DNA of 64,000 nucleotides from Acrocarpospora catenulata (GTDB lineage Bacteria > Actinomycetota > Actinomycetes > Streptosporangiales > Streptosporangiaceae): contig NZ_JAHCST010000016.1 of NCBI RefSeq assembly GCF_018476525.1, positions 62,001 through 126,000 on the forward strand, written 5' to 3'. A program made the position numbers and the translations under genes. The notes beneath the pieces were generated by a model. It was not told the origin of the DNA and did not search any database. It worked only from the letters and a program-made list of their open reading frames with translations. The first letter of the stretch is position 1. Every line of letters starts with the position of its first letter. Positions 1 to 8,233 of this stretch are shown piece after piece.

Positions 1-59
1 TCGTCAGCAGGCTCGGCGACTTCGTGGCCGGCACACCGGTGGGGGACAGCGACTGGTGA
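1..59 (+). CDS. C-terminal end of a Rieske-type oxygenase (partial)
   Basis: Only the last 18 codons are inside the window, ending in TGA at 57-59. The visible tail, SRLGDFVAGTPVGDSDW, resembles the tail of the complete Rieske oxygenase at 7009-8184 (SRVAEFVAGEPSASDVW). The electron-transfer reductase that such oxygenases need starts 43 bp downstream. The identification rests on this short similarity and on context; the catalytic part lies outside the window. Confidence 0.5.
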   Translation, partial: VSRLGDFVAGTPVGDSDW

Positions 60-102
60 GACCGGCCGGACCACCCATGCAATCTCAGAAAGCAGATCAT
101 TC

Positions 103-1116
103 ATGACTTCAGCGATCGACACGCGCGAGGCTTCTGCGACGTCCGGGGCGTCGCCGTTGGCCACGTCGCTGCGTCTGGTCGTGACCGACGTCCGACTGGC
201 CGCGGAAGGGGTCGTCACGATCACCTTCGTCGACCCCGATGGCGAGCAACTGCCCGCATGGGAGCCCGGCGCCCACCTGGAGATCCTCCTTCCCAGCGGG
301 CTGCGCCGCCAGTACTCGCTGTGCGGCTCTGCGTCGGACCGTCATCGGTACCAAGTCGCGGTCCTGAAGGAGACCAAGGGGCGTGGCGGCTCCGTGGAGA
401 TCCATGACACCGGCTTGGTCGGCAAGATCCTCCCCGTCGACGGGCCTAGGAACCACTTCGCATTGGCGCCCTCGCGGCGGTATCTGTTCATTGCGGGCGG
501 CATCGGGATCACCCCGATCTTCGCGATGATCCAAGCGCTGCCGGAGGGTGCGGACTGGGAGCTTCACTACGGCGGTCGGACCGCGCGCAGCATGGCTTTC
601 GTCGAGGAGCTCCGCAGCATCTCCAGCCACCGGGTCCACATCGTTCCCCAAGACGCCGAGGGGTTGCTGCCCATCGACGCCATCGTCGCTGCGGCCGACG
701 CCGACACGGCCATCTACTGTTGCGGACCTGGGCCGCTGCTCGATGCCGTTCAGGACGCGCGGGCACGGCTCGCACCGGCCGCGGCGTTCCACTTCGAGCG
801 GTTCGTCGCCTCAGCCACCAGGCCGGCCGCCGCCGATCTCGGAGACGACCAGACCGTGGAGGTGGTGCTCGCCCGTACCGGGGTGACCCTCGAGGTGGGG
901 CCGGAGCGATCCTTGCTCGACGCGATCCGGGACGTGGTGCCGACGGTGCCGTTCTCGTGTACGGAGGGCTACTGCGGAAGCTGCGAGGTACGGGTCCTCG
1001 AGGGGACGCCGGACCACCGCGACGAGATCCTGACCAAGGCCGAGCAAGCCTCCGGAGACACCATGTTCCCCTGTGTCAGCAGGGCACTCACACGGCGATT
1101 GGTCCTGGACATCTGA
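103..1116 (+). CDS. PDR/VanB-family oxygenase reductase (FMN/NAD/2Fe-2S)
   Basis: Reductase component of a two-component Rieske oxygenase, passing electrons from NAD(P)H through flavin to a plant-type [2Fe-2S] cluster. In 337 residues the order is a flavin-binding barrel (RQYSLCG near residue 67), a nucleotide-binding domain (GGIGITP near 133, CCGPGPLL near 205) and a C-terminal ferredoxin domain with cluster ligands C286, C291, C294 and C324. This is the domain order of VanB and phthalate dioxygenase reductase. The class II aldolase gene starts one base after its stop, so the two are probably cotranscribed. The upstream partial oxygenase is the likely partner. Family assignment is firm; the substrate is unknown. 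Confidence 0.93.
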   Translation: MTSAIDTREASATSGASPLATSLRLVVTDVRLAAEGVVTITFVDPDGEQLPAWEPGAHLEILLPSGLRRQYSLCGSASDRHRYQVAVLKETKGRGGSVEIHDTGLVGKILPVDGPRNHFALAPSRRYLFIAGGIGITPIFAMIQALPEGADWELHYGGRTARSMAFVEELRSISSHRVHIVPQDAEGLLPIDAIVAAADADTAIYCCGPGPLLDAVQDARARLAPAAAFHFERFVASATRPAAADLGDDQTVEVVLARTGVTLEVGPERSLLDAIRDVVPTVPFSCTEGYCGSCEVRVLEGTPDHRDEILTKAEQASGDTMFPCVSRALTRRLVLDI

Positions 1117-1117
1117 C

Positions 1118-1867
1118 ATGAGCGACATCGAAGACATCGGAACAGGCCTGACGGAAGCCCATGGAGCGTTGGCGGTGGCGGGGCTCGGCGACATGGTGTG
1201 GGGCCACGTCAGCTCTCGCGATCCGGACGGTCGTGGAGTCTGGATGAAGGCTGCCGGCTGGGGATTCGAGGAGGTCACGCCCGAGCGGGTGGTTCTTGTC
1301 TCGCCCGGCGGCGAGGTGCTTGCCGGCACCGGGCGCCGGCACATCGAATATCCGATCCACACGCGGACAATGGCGGCGCGGCTCGACGTCGGCGCGGTCG
1401 TTCATTCCCATGGTGAGGCCGCAGCCACCTTCGCGTCGCTGGAGGTTCCCTTGAGGGCGCTGAACCACGCCGCCGCTCCGTTCCTCGAGCAGACCGACAT
1501 CCCTCGCTACACCGACTCGGGCGACCTGATCCGAACCGACGACCTCGGCGATGGGCTGGCTCGGGCACTGGGTGACGCCGCGGGAGTGCTCATCCCCGGG
1601 CACGGGTTCGTCGTGGTCGGGCCCACGATCGCCATCGCAGTCATGCGCGCAACCCTCCTGGAGACGGCCTGCCGCGTTCAGCTGAGCGCCTTGGCCGCCG
1701 GTGGCCCCAGGCGGTGGTCGGACGAGGCGGAGCTCGAGAGCAAGCGCCACACCGTATGGAACCCCGAGCAGTACCAGGCCGGCTTCGACTATCTCGTCCG
1801 GCAAGCGCGCAACGGGGCCTCGTCCCGTACGGCGTCCTTCCCGATGCAACCACAGGAGACCCGATGA
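1118..1867 (+). CDS. class II aldolase/adducin-family protein, possible decarboxylase
   Basis: Zinc-dependent class II aldolase fold, 249 residues. Metal-binding histidines are visible in VHSHGEA and in the C-terminal GHGFVVVG segment. Members cleave sugar phosphates or decarboxylate aromatic diols; in phthalate-type pathways of actinobacteria a relative removes a carboxyl from dihydroxylated phthalates, which would fit the oxygenase context. ATG 1118 was chosen over an upstream in-frame start because it begins just after the reductase stop. It overlaps the next gene by ATGA. The family is clear; the aromatic decarboxylase role is inference. Confidence 0.82.
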   Translation: MSDIEDIGTGLTEAHGALAVAGLGDMVWGHVSSRDPDGRGVWMKAAGWGFEEVTPERVVLVSPGGEVLAGTGRRHIEYPIHTRTMAARLDVGAVVHSHGEAAATFASLEVPLRALNHAAAPFLEQTDIPRYTDSGDLIRTDDLGDGLARALGDAAGVLIPGHGFVVVGPTIAIAVMRATLLETACRVQLSALAAGGPRRWSDEAELESKRHTVWNPEQYQAGFDYLVRQARNGASSRTASFPMQPQETR

Positions 1868-2514
1868 CCTCGGCGTTGACCCTCACCCATCTCGGCCACT
1901 CGTGCGTCCTCCTGGAGTTCTCCACCGGCACTCGGGTCCTCCTCGATCCCGGTGCCTACGGTCCCTCGCTGAGCGACATCGCGGCGGTGGATGCGGTCGT
2001 GGTCACCCATGCCCATCCGGATCATCTGGATCTCGACCACCTCGCCCAGGTCACCGCGACCTCGGGTGCCATCCCGCTCTTCGGCGCTCCTGACGTCGCC
2101 GAGCTGGTCCGCGAGGCCGGGGTCGAGTTCCACGCCGTGGAGGAAGGTGGCTTCTCGATCGGGAGCGTCGACGTCACGGCGGTGCTCACCACCCATGAGC
2201 AGCTGTATCCGGGAGTGCCCCTGCCGATCAACTACGGCTTCGTGTTCGCCGGGCGCGTCTTCGCCCCGGGCGACTCGCTCAGCGCGGTGCCCGTGGACGC
2301 CGACGTGCTGCTGGCACCGCTGGGGGCGCCGTGGATGAAGCTGTCCGAGGGCATCGACTACGTACGTCGCATGGCGGCGCGCACGGTGATCCCGATCCAT
2401 GACGCCGGTCTCGCTCCGGTGCACCGGGCACTGCATCGCATGCTGCTCGCGAACTTCGCGCCTGAAGGCACCACAGTCACCACGCTCGACGTGCTCGAGC
2501 AGATCGAGCTGTGA
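1864..2514 (+). CDS. metallo-beta-lactamase-fold hydrolase
   Basis: A 216-residue MBL-fold protein of the UlaG/YtnP type. The metal motif THAHPDHLDLDH (HxHxDH) is near residue 45 and a late histidine occurs in IPIHDAG. It starts inside the stop of the aldolase gene (ATGA overlap), so it is translationally coupled and probably works in the same pathway, for example hydrolysing a lactone or thioester. The substrate cannot be read from the sequence. A convergent SDR gene ends 14 bp downstream. Confidence 0.85.
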   Translation: MTSALTLTHLGHSCVLLEFSTGTRVLLDPGAYGPSLSDIAAVDAVVVTHAHPDHLDLDHLAQVTATSGAIPLFGAPDVAELVREAGVEFHAVEEGGFSIGSVDVTAVLTTHEQLYPGVPLPINYGFVFAGRVFAPGDSLSAVPVDADVLLAPLGAPWMKLSEGIDYVRRMAARTVIPIHDAGLAPVHRALHRMLLANFAPEGTTVTTLDVLEQIEL

Positions 2515-2527
2515 GTCGACAGCCCCG

Positions 2528-3325
2528 TCACATGCTGTTCGAGGCGCTCCCATCGATGACCACGTCCGAGCCGGTCAGGTTGGGCACCAGACCGGCAGCC
2601 ATCAGCAGCGCGAGCTCGGCGATCTCGTCAGGACTCGTGATGCGCCGGGTCGGGGTCTGAGCCAGATCCGAGGCTGCGATCTCGTCTTCGCTCAGGCCGG
2701 TCTCGGCTGCCTTCCTGGCCTTGTACGTGGCGTACCGGTCTGTGTCGACCCGGCCGGGGCTGATCACATTCGATCGGATCCCGCCTGCGCCGAAGCCCTT
2801 CGATATGCCCTTCGAGACGACACGGAGCGCCGCATTGGTGGTGCCGACGACCAGCTGGTTCGCTCCCGGCTCGCGCCCGCCCGTCCCGGCGATGTTGATG
2901 ATCTGCCCGCCACCCACTGCCTGCATGTGCGGGATGGCGAGTCGGATCATGCGGATGGCACCGAGCAGCTTCAGCTCCCAGCTCGCCAGGAAGTCCTCGT
3001 CGGTGAGGTTCAGGAACTCGCTGGAGGGCGCCGAGCCGGCGTTGTTCACCACGATGTCCAAGCGTCCGCCGAAGGAGATGCACTCCTCGACCAGCCGGCG
3101 CGGACCGTCCGCCGACCTCAGGTCGACCACAACGGCGCGCGCGTCGATGCCGTCCTGGGTCAGCGTTGCCAGCGCGGCCTCGAGGTCGGCCTCTCCTCGG
3201 GCTCCGATGACGACCTTGGCCCCGGCTTGACCCAGGCGGCGGGCGATGGATCGTCCGATCCCCTTGCTGCCACCGGTGATCGCAGCGACCTTTCCGGCCA
3301 GGGAGAAGTTTGCGGTCTCGGTCAT
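2528..3325 (-). CDS. SDR-family protein lacking the usual Tyr/Lys catalytic pair
   Basis: Short-chain dehydrogenase/reductase fold of 265 residues. TGGSKGIG near the N-terminus binds the dinucleotide and NNAG is present. Where active SDRs have YxxxK (often YSASKAAL), this protein reads VGTTNAAL, so both Tyr and Lys are replaced. Some catabolic SDR-like proteins share such substitutions, so it may use other residues or have a different role. The start chosen is ATG at 3325, overlapping the stop of the CMD gene (ATGA); an upstream in-frame start would lie inside that gene. Fold certain, activity uncertain. Confidence 0.85.
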   Translation of the reverse strand: MTETANFSLAGKVAAITGGSKGIGRSIARRLGQAGAKVVIGARGEADLEAALATLTQDGIDARAVVVDLRSADGPRRLVEECISFGGRLDIVVNNAGSAPSSEFLNLTDEDFLASWELKLLGAIRMIRLAIPHMQAVGGGQIINIAGTGGREPGANQLVVGTTNAALRVVSKGISKGFGAGGIRSNVISPGRVDTDRYATYKARKAAETGLSEDEIAASDLAQTPTRRITSPDEIAELALLMAAGLVPNLTGSDVVIDGSASNSM

Positions 3326-3741
3326 GAGCTCTTCTCCTCCAGGAATTCGACGACGATCGGCTTGGCTTCTTTGGTGGCACGCAGAGCGACGGGATACCCG
3401 GCGTACGCGGCGAGCTGCGCGCACACCTCGAAGAGCTCCTCAGGCGTGAGGAACCCGTTCCGCAGAGCCCCGCCCACGTGCAGCGCGAACTCGTGCCAGT
3501 GTCCGTTGGTCGCGAGGGTCGACATGGTCACCAGGCTGCGGGATCGCTCGTCGAGGACGCCCCGGTCCCATACGCCGGCCCAGACGTTCTCGGTGATGAA
3601 GCGCTGGAAGGGGGCCGAGAACGAGTCGGATGCGCCAAGCGCCGCGTCGACGTAGGCATCGCCCAGAATGCGTCGCCGGACCGCCAGCCCTCGATCCATT
3701 CTGTCGTCTCGAGCCGGCGTGCTGTCAGCATCGCTGGACAT
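3322..3741 (-). CDS. carboxymuconolactone decarboxylase-family protein
   Basis: A 139-residue all-helical CMD-family protein resembling PcaC: GVWDRGVLDERSRSLVTMSTLA, then GHWHEFALHVGGALRNG, then EVCAQLAAYAGYPVA. The AhpD-type CxxC pair is absent, which favours the decarboxylase/isomerase branch over peroxiredoxin reductase. It sits between a meta-cleavage pathway relic upstream and the SDR downstream (4-base overlap), so it probably acts on a ring-cleavage product. Exact reaction not determinable. Confidence 0.85.
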   Translation of the reverse strand: MSSDADSTPARDDRMDRGLAVRRRILGDAYVDAALGASDSFSAPFQRFITENVWAGVWDRGVLDERSRSLVTMSTLATNGHWHEFALHVGGALRNGFLTPEELFEVCAQLAAYAGYPVALRATKEAKPIVVEFLEEKSS

Positions 3742-3742
3742 G

Positions 3743-4101
3743 TCAGGAAGTCTCCGATCCAGTCAGTTGCAGAGCGATGTCGACGATCATGTCCTCCTGC
3801 CCGCCGACCAGCTTGCGTCGTCCGCACTCCATCAAGATCTCTCGGACATCGACGCCGTACCGTGCGCCGGCCTGGACCGCGGGCGAGGTGAGCCCGATCT
3901 TGTGCCCGATTGCGCGGGGCACCGCCGGCCGGACGCCTCTCGGTGAGCTCGCGCTGGACGGCGTAGACGGCTTGCAGGTCGTGGGCACCGATGAGGTCGC
4001 GCACCGGGGGACAGGCGAGCCCGGACGCGCGAGCTGTCTCGAGTCGGCGCACGGCGGCGAGGATCTCGTCGCTCGCGACGGGCGCGGACGGGGGGCTCCA
4101 T
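3743..4101 (-). pseudogene. deletion chimera: 2-keto-4-pentenoate hydratase start joined to 4-hydroxy-2-oxovalerate aldolase end
   Basis: Read on the minus strand from about 4060, one frame gives [18 protein letters not shown] and [18 protein letters not shown], the N-terminus of an MhpD-type hydratase. After a frameshift near 3915 the next frame continues [12 protein letters not shown], still hydratase. At about 3870 it changes into [20 protein letters not shown] and [13 protein letters not shown], the C-terminus of an MhpE/DmpG aldolase. These genes normally flank an acetaldehyde dehydrogenase, so the DNA between the two remnants appears lost, including that gene. The fragment ends 2 bp before the CMD start. 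Neither enzyme can be functional. Confidence 0.85.
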
Positions 4102-4172
4102 GGCGACAACTGTCCCCCTTGCGTCGCCTGCTGAACAGACCTACGTCTCGGTGAGCGAAACGTTCGACTACG

Positions 4173-4946
4173 ATGCGAGATGTGACGGTCGGCACGGAGA
4201 CAGTTCTCGGCAAGGCGACGCTGATCTTGCGGTCCTTCGCCATCGGCGACCAGGCGCTGCCGCTGGCGGAGCTGGTACGTCGCACCGGGCTGCACAAGGC
4301 GACCGTCTACCGGTTGTGCCAGGAGCTGGTGGCGCTGCGGCTCCTCGCGAGGGAGAGCTCCGGCTATCGGCTGAGCGGTGGCTTGTTCGAGCTGGGAATG
4401 CGCGCGTCCGCCGAACGCGGCCTGCTCGAGCTGGCCATCCCGTTCCTGCTGGACCTGTATGAGCGGACTCACGAGACGGTCCACCTAGGAGTGCTGGACG
4501 GCGCCGAGGTCGTCTACGTCTCCAAGATCAACGGTCACAGACAGGTGCGCAGCCCCTCGCGCGTCGGTGGGCGGATGCCGCTGCATTGCACCGCCATCGG
4601 CAAGGTGCTGCTCGCGTTCGGCGACCCCTCGCTGCGGCAGTCGGTGTTGTCCAAGCCCTTGGAGCGGAGGACGCCGCACACCATCGTCGCCCCAGGGAGC
4701 CTGTCGAAGGCGGTGACTGCCATCCGGCGCACCGGGGTGGCCTTCGATCGAGAGGAGTCGGCTCTGGGCATCACGTGCGTCGCCGCGCCGCTCGTCGGCG
4801 CCGACGGCGCAGTGGCGGCGATCAGCCTCACCGGCCCCACGGGGCGCTTCCGGCCTGAGCGTCATGTCGCGGCACTCCAGGCGACGGCAGTGGCCTTGAG
4901 CAACGTGATGGTGCGGCGCGGGTTTCCCGGGTATCGGGGCGGATGA
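4173..4946 (+). CDS. IclR-family transcriptional regulator
   Basis: A 257-residue IclR regulator with an N-terminal winged helix ([22 protein letters not shown] near residue 32) and a C-terminal effector domain ([16 protein letters not shown] near 130, [20 protein letters not shown] near 200). It is divergent from the CMD/SDR gene set with only about 70 bp between, so it probably controls those genes and itself. The effector is likely a pathway intermediate. Start ATG 4173; no strong Shine-Dalgarno was seen, so a nearby alternative start is possible. Confidence 0.9.
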   Translation: MRDVTVGTETVLGKATLILRSFAIGDQALPLAELVRRTGLHKATVYRLCQELVALRLLARESSGYRLSGGLFELGMRASAERGLLELAIPFLLDLYERTHETVHLGVLDGAEVVYVSKINGHRQVRSPSRVGGRMPLHCTAIGKVLLAFGDPSLRQSVLSKPLERRTPHTIVAPGSLSKAVTAIRRTGVAFDREESALGITCVAAPLVGADGAVAAISLTGPTGRFRPERHVAALQATAVALSNVMVRRGFPGYRGG

Positions 4947-4952
4947 CAGTGC

Positions 4953-5005
4953 CGACATTCGACATTCGACAGGTTGTCAATACTCGACATGTCCTGGGAT
5001 AGGGT
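4953..5005 (+). promoter_or_regulatory. upstream region of the FadR gene: tandem CGACATT repeats and candidate promoter
   Basis: The 7-mer CGACATT is repeated two and a half times at 4953-4971, followed by TTGTCA (4974-4979) and GATAGGGT (4998-5005). Another CGACAT lies at 4985-4990. The hexamers are plausible -35/-10 elements for the gene at 5096, and the repeats could be a regulator site. Spacing is not ideal, so this is weak. Confidence 0.3.
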
Positions 5006-5095
5006 GCGTCCCCCGGTGCGGCGTCGCAGGGGCCGGTCTCGGGACGTCCCGAGATCTACTGTCCAGGGATGTCTCAGGCGCGGAATAGGACGGAT

Positions 5096-5863
5096 ATGAA
5101 GCAGGACAGGTCCGGCAAAGCGTCGAAGGTCATCGGACGCAAGGTGCTCCGCCCCCGGCAGCAGGTGGAGGAGACGATCCGCGAGGCGATCCTCTCCAAC
5201 GAGCTGCAGCCAGGCGAGATGCTCCCCCCGGAGGCAGAGCTCGCCCGACAGTTCAACGTCAGCCGGACGACCCTGCGAGAGGCTCTTCGAACCCTGACCT
5301 CGCAGCACCTCATCACGAAGGTGCCGGGCGCGAGGGGCGGGAACTTCGTCCAGTCGGTCGACTACCGCTTGCTCGGTGCGGTGATGAGTGAGTCCGTCGA
5401 GAACCTGCTCGCCCTCGGCACGGTCGAGTTCGACGAGGTCGCGGATGCCCGGCAGCTCCTGGAGGTCCCGTCCGTCCAGCTGGCGGCCGTCAACCGCGGG
5501 GAGGAGGAGCTGAAGCGTCTGCAGGAGATCGTCGAACGGCAGAAGACCGCCTCCGTGGACGATCCGGAGATTCCCGAGCTGGACCGCGCGTTCCACACCC
5601 TGATCGCACGCGCCGCCGGAAACCGGGTGCTGGCGAGCCTCGTCGAGGCGCTTCATCACGCGACCGAGCCGGTGCACTACCTCGAGCTGTCCCCCGAGGT
5701 CGGCCGGGAGACCGTCCTGCAGCATCAGCGCATCCTGCGCGCGATCGAGCAGCAGGATCCCGCCGCGGGCGAGGAGGCGATCATCGAGCACCTCACCTAC
5801 CTCCGCAAGCACATCACCACTCATCAGGCGGCGGAGCGGGACGGCGCGTCGTCGACCCCCTAG
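5096..5863 (+). CDS. FadR/GntR-family transcriptional regulator
   Basis: GntR-type winged helix near the N-terminus (QVEETIREAILSNELQPGEM, then FNVSRTTLREALRTLTSQ) followed by an all-helical FCD ligand domain. FCD metal-site residues occur in ELDRAFHTLIARAAGN and the late QHQRILRAIEQQD segment. ATG 5096 is preferred over ATG 5069 because AGGA lies five bases before it. It sits between the IclR gene and a strong terminator and likely senses a carboxylic-acid intermediate. Its operators are not evident beyond the repeats upstream. Confidence 0.9.
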   Translation: MKQDRSGKASKVIGRKVLRPRQQVEETIREAILSNELQPGEMLPPEAELARQFNVSRTTLREALRTLTSQHLITKVPGARGGNFVQSVDYRLLGAVMSESVENLLALGTVEFDEVADARQLLEVPSVQLAAVNRGEEELKRLQEIVERQKTASVDDPEIPELDRAFHTLIARAAGNRVLASLVEALHHATEPVHYLELSPEVGRETVLQHQRILRAIEQQDPAAGEEAIIEHLTYLRKHITTHQAAERDGASSTP

Positions 5864-5946
5864 GCGAGCAGGCATGACGCGGTGCCCGCCCGGCGGGCAT
5901 CTCCGGTCCTCGCCCTCCATCTCCGTCGGGACCTCGCAGCAGTAGA

Positions 5947-5989
5947 CCGTGGCTCCCCCTCCGCGCGTGGCGCGGAGGGGGAGCCACGG
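5947..5989 (+). terminator. strong hairpin terminator
   Basis: A perfect 19-bp inverted repeat (CCGTGGCTCCCCCTCCGCG at 5947-5965 and its complement at 5971-5989) around a 5-base loop. There is no T-tract, as is common in actinobacteria. It insulates the FadR gene from the cupin/Rieske operon and could stop transcription from either side. Confidence 0.85.
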
Positions 5990-6012
5990 CGCTTCTGAGC
6001 GGCCTCATCCGG

Positions 6013-6041
6013 TTGACAGAAAGTCTATTGTCGGTCAGCAT
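6013..6041 (+). promoter_or_regulatory. candidate promoter of the cupin/Rieske operon
   Basis: TTGACA at 6013-6018 is followed after 17 bp by CAGCAT at 6036-6041. The -35 is perfect and the -10 weak. Predicted transcription start is near 6048, just upstream of the palindromic operator at 6055-6088, so a bound repressor would block elongation or initiation. Confidence 0.5.
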
Positions 6042-6054
6042 GACGAAATTGTTA

Positions 6055-6088
6055 ACGAGATGACATCTCGTAATACGAGATGTCATCT
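6055..6088 (+). promoter_or_regulatory. phased operator array (ACGAGAT / ATCTCGT half-sites every 10 bp)
   Basis: Half-sites alternate at exact 10-bp steps: ACGAGAT (6055-6061), ATCTCGT (6065-6071), ACGAGAT (6075-6081) and partial ATCT (6085-6088). The central pair forms ATCTCGTAATACGAGAT; with its flanks (6058-6088) it is a perfect 14+14 bp palindrome around AAT. The same 17-mer occurs at 19204-19220 and 24864-24880. It is probably the binding site of the IclR protein encoded at 24013-24795. It overlaps an in-frame ATG at 6080, an argument for translation starting at 6110 instead. Confidence 0.8.
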
Positions 6089-6109
6089 GCCAGCAGCGAA
6101 GGACGCTCC

Positions 6110-7006
6110 TTGACCCGAGACGAAGCACTTCTGCCAGTTCCTCCGCGTCCAGCTCAGTTCTTCGAGCTGAGCGCCGACTACGTCGTCGCCGACGCCGCCG
6201 GACAGCTGTCGACGGGATGGCGGCTCGGAACGGGGGAGCACTCCTGGCTCTACCGCGCCCAGAACTTCGTGATCGGCTTGACCTGGCTGGACGCGGGCAG
6301 CGAGCTGCGCCACGTCGACACCCCCGACGAGCACGTGCTGGCCGTCCTGGACGAGGCCTCGGTCGAGGTGTCCGCGGCGGGACAGGGCCCCGTGCAGGTC
6401 GGAGGCCAGTCGCTGGTCGTCGTTCCGGCAGGTGAGTCTCGCGTCGTGGGAAGCGCTCCCGGCTTCGTGCTGAGTGTCTTCACGGCCCGTGCCACGCAGG
6501 TGCTGGCTCAGGCGCGGAACAGCCAGGCCTACGCCGTACGCGATCCTGCGGTCGAGGAGCTCCCCGCGCTGACGCCCTCGCGCGCGCCGCGCGGTCTTCA
6601 GGTCTACTCCGTGGCCGACTTCGAGGCCGTGGGGGAGGTCCCCGGACGACCGTTCCGGACCGACTCCCTGACGGTCAACTGGTTCGAGCCGGAGGTCGGA
6701 CCTGCGGACACGAGCCGGATGACGCCGCACAGCCACGCTGACTACGAGCAGGCCAGCGTGACGCTCGCCGGTGAGTACGTCCATCACGTCCGGCGGCCAT
6801 GGACGGCGCGACTGGCCGACTGGCGCGCCGACGAGCACGTGCACGTGACGAGTCCGTCGATCACCATCATCCCGGCCGGGAACATCCACACGAGTCGACC
6901 CATCGGTGCCGGGTTGAACCAGCGAATCGACGTGTTCGGAGTGCCGCGTCCCGACTTCGTCGACCGCGGCATGTTCATCAACAAGGCCTTGTACGAAAGG
7001 AGCTGA
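6110..7006 (+). CDS. bicupin-domain protein
   Basis: Two cupin barrels in about 298 residues. The second has likely metal ligands in TPHSHADYEQASVTLAGEY with later histidines near HVHV and IHTS. The first half (HVDTPDEHVLAVLDEASVEV) is more degenerate. TTG 6110 is preferred because GAAGGA lies six bases upstream; the ATG at 6080 sits inside the operator without a ribosome site. First gene of an operon with the Rieske oxygenase (2-bp gap). It may be a dioxygenase, an isomerase or a non-catalytic helper; the sequence does not decide. Confidence 0.78.
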   Translation: MTRDEALLPVPPRPAQFFELSADYVVADAAGQLSTGWRLGTGEHSWLYRAQNFVIGLTWLDAGSELRHVDTPDEHVLAVLDEASVEVSAAGQGPVQVGGQSLVVVPAGESRVVGSAPGFVLSVFTARATQVLAQARNSQAYAVRDPAVEELPALTPSRAPRGLQVYSVADFEAVGEVPGRPFRTDSLTVNWFEPEVGPADTSRMTPHSHADYEQASVTLAGEYVHHVRRPWTARLADWRADEHVHVTSPSITIIPAGNIHTSRPIGAGLNQRIDVFGVPRPDFVDRGMFINKALYERS

Positions 7007-7008
7007 TC

Positions 7009-8184
7009 GTGACCACACTACTTCCGCCGGAGCCTCTGGCCGATCGGGTCAGGACGCTCACCCCGTTCGAGACCGGACCAGGGACTCCCGCCGGCCGGTA
7101 TCTGCGCAGCTTCTGGCAGCCCATCGCTCGCTCTGTCGACCTGGAGGCCGGGCAGGCTCAGCCGGTCACGATCATGAGCGAGGAGCTCACGCTCTTCCGA
7201 GGCGAGAGCGGACGGCCGGTGGTGATGGACGCCCTGTGCCCGCACCGGCTGACCAAGCTGTCGATCGGCAACGTCGAGGGCGACGCCATCCGTTGCCAGT
7301 TCCACGGCTGGAAGTTCGGCGCGGACGGGCGCTGCGTCGAAGCCCCGCTGCAGACCCCGGCTCTCCTCGAGCGCGTCACCATCGGAACGCGTCCGGTCCG
7401 CGAGGAGTTCGGGCTGATCTTCGTGTACCTCGGAGAGGGGCCCGAGCCGGCGTTCCCCGACATCGCGGCGTACTCACGGGCTCATGGGCACGGGATGGCA
7501 TCCGCCCCCGTCCTCGAAGCCGAGGTCTACCGTCGATACTGCAATTGGTATCTCAACCATGAGAACTCGATGGACCTGGCGCACGTGCCCTACACGCACG
7601 CGCTGTCGGCCAACCCGGAGCTGACTCGCACCGGATTCTCCGGCGATGCCGCCGTCGTGCGTGACTTCACCGTTGAGCGCCTGGAGTACGGCGTCAGGGT
7701 CGAGCAGGTCGACGACGAGGGACTCCACGCACGAGTCACGGTCCTGTTCCCCAACGTGATGCACCTGATCATCCCTATGCGCATCGGAACGCTCGAGAAC
7801 CTCTACTGGCGCGTTCCCATCGACGACGAGAACCACAAGGGCTTCGGGATCATGTCGATCCACACCGACGAGGAGGGTGCTCGTGAGTGGCGACAGACTC
7901 AGAAGGAGCTCGAGGAGGTCGCCGCGAGGTACCCGCTCACCGAGGACTGCGCCCAGCAGATCATTCGCGGTGAGAAGAGGCTGATCGACTTCGTCGACCA
8001 CCCCAAGCTGCAGGGCATCGAGGACGCGCTGACGCAGCAGGCGATGCGCCACATCGCCGATGCGAACCTGCAGAACCTGGGCAGGTCGGATCGAGCCATC
8101 CTCCAGCTCCGGCGCATGTTCTTGAGTCGCGTCGCCGAGTTCGTCGCCGGTGAGCCGTCGGCCTCCGACGTCTGGCCGACGTAG
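7009..8184 (+). CDS. Rieske non-heme iron oxygenase, large subunit
   Basis: Terminal oxygenase of 391 residues. The Rieske [2Fe-2S] ligands are C77, H79, C96 and H99 (CPHR...CQFHGW). The mononuclear iron site is the NSMDLAHVPYTH segment, with H192, H197 and bridging D189. GTG 7009 is chosen: AAGGAG lies seven bases before it. It belongs to the phthalate/vanillate-type oxygenases that hydroxylate or O-demethylate aromatic acids. No reductase is adjacent, so it may use the one at 103-1116. Regulation is probably through the operator upstream of the cupin gene. Confidence 0.93.
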   Translation: MTTLLPPEPLADRVRTLTPFETGPGTPAGRYLRSFWQPIARSVDLEAGQAQPVTIMSEELTLFRGESGRPVVMDALCPHRLTKLSIGNVEGDAIRCQFHGWKFGADGRCVEAPLQTPALLERVTIGTRPVREEFGLIFVYLGEGPEPAFPDIAAYSRAHGHGMASAPVLEAEVYRRYCNWYLNHENSMDLAHVPYTHALSANPELTRTGFSGDAAVVRDFTVERLEYGVRVEQVDDEGLHARVTVLFPNVMHLIIPMRIGTLENLYWRVPIDDENHKGFGIMSIHTDEEGAREWRQTQKELEEVAARYPLTEDCAQQIIRGEKRLIDFVDHPKLQGIEDALTQQAMRHIADANLQNLGRSDRAILQLRRMFLSRVAEFVAGEPSASDVWPT

Positions 8185-8233
8185 CCGGAGCACACCATGC
8201 CAGGCATAGATGTTCGACATGAGAACGGTGACG

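Noticed and set aside
3743-4101. Programmed frameshift making a bifunctional hydratase-aldolase
   Set aside because: Both partners lack most of their catalytic domains, so no frameshift could give an active product.
4140-4172. Additional copy of the ATCTCGT operator upstream of the first IclR gene (GCGAGATG near 4175)
   Set aside because: Only a partial half-site is present and no partner lies 10 bp away.
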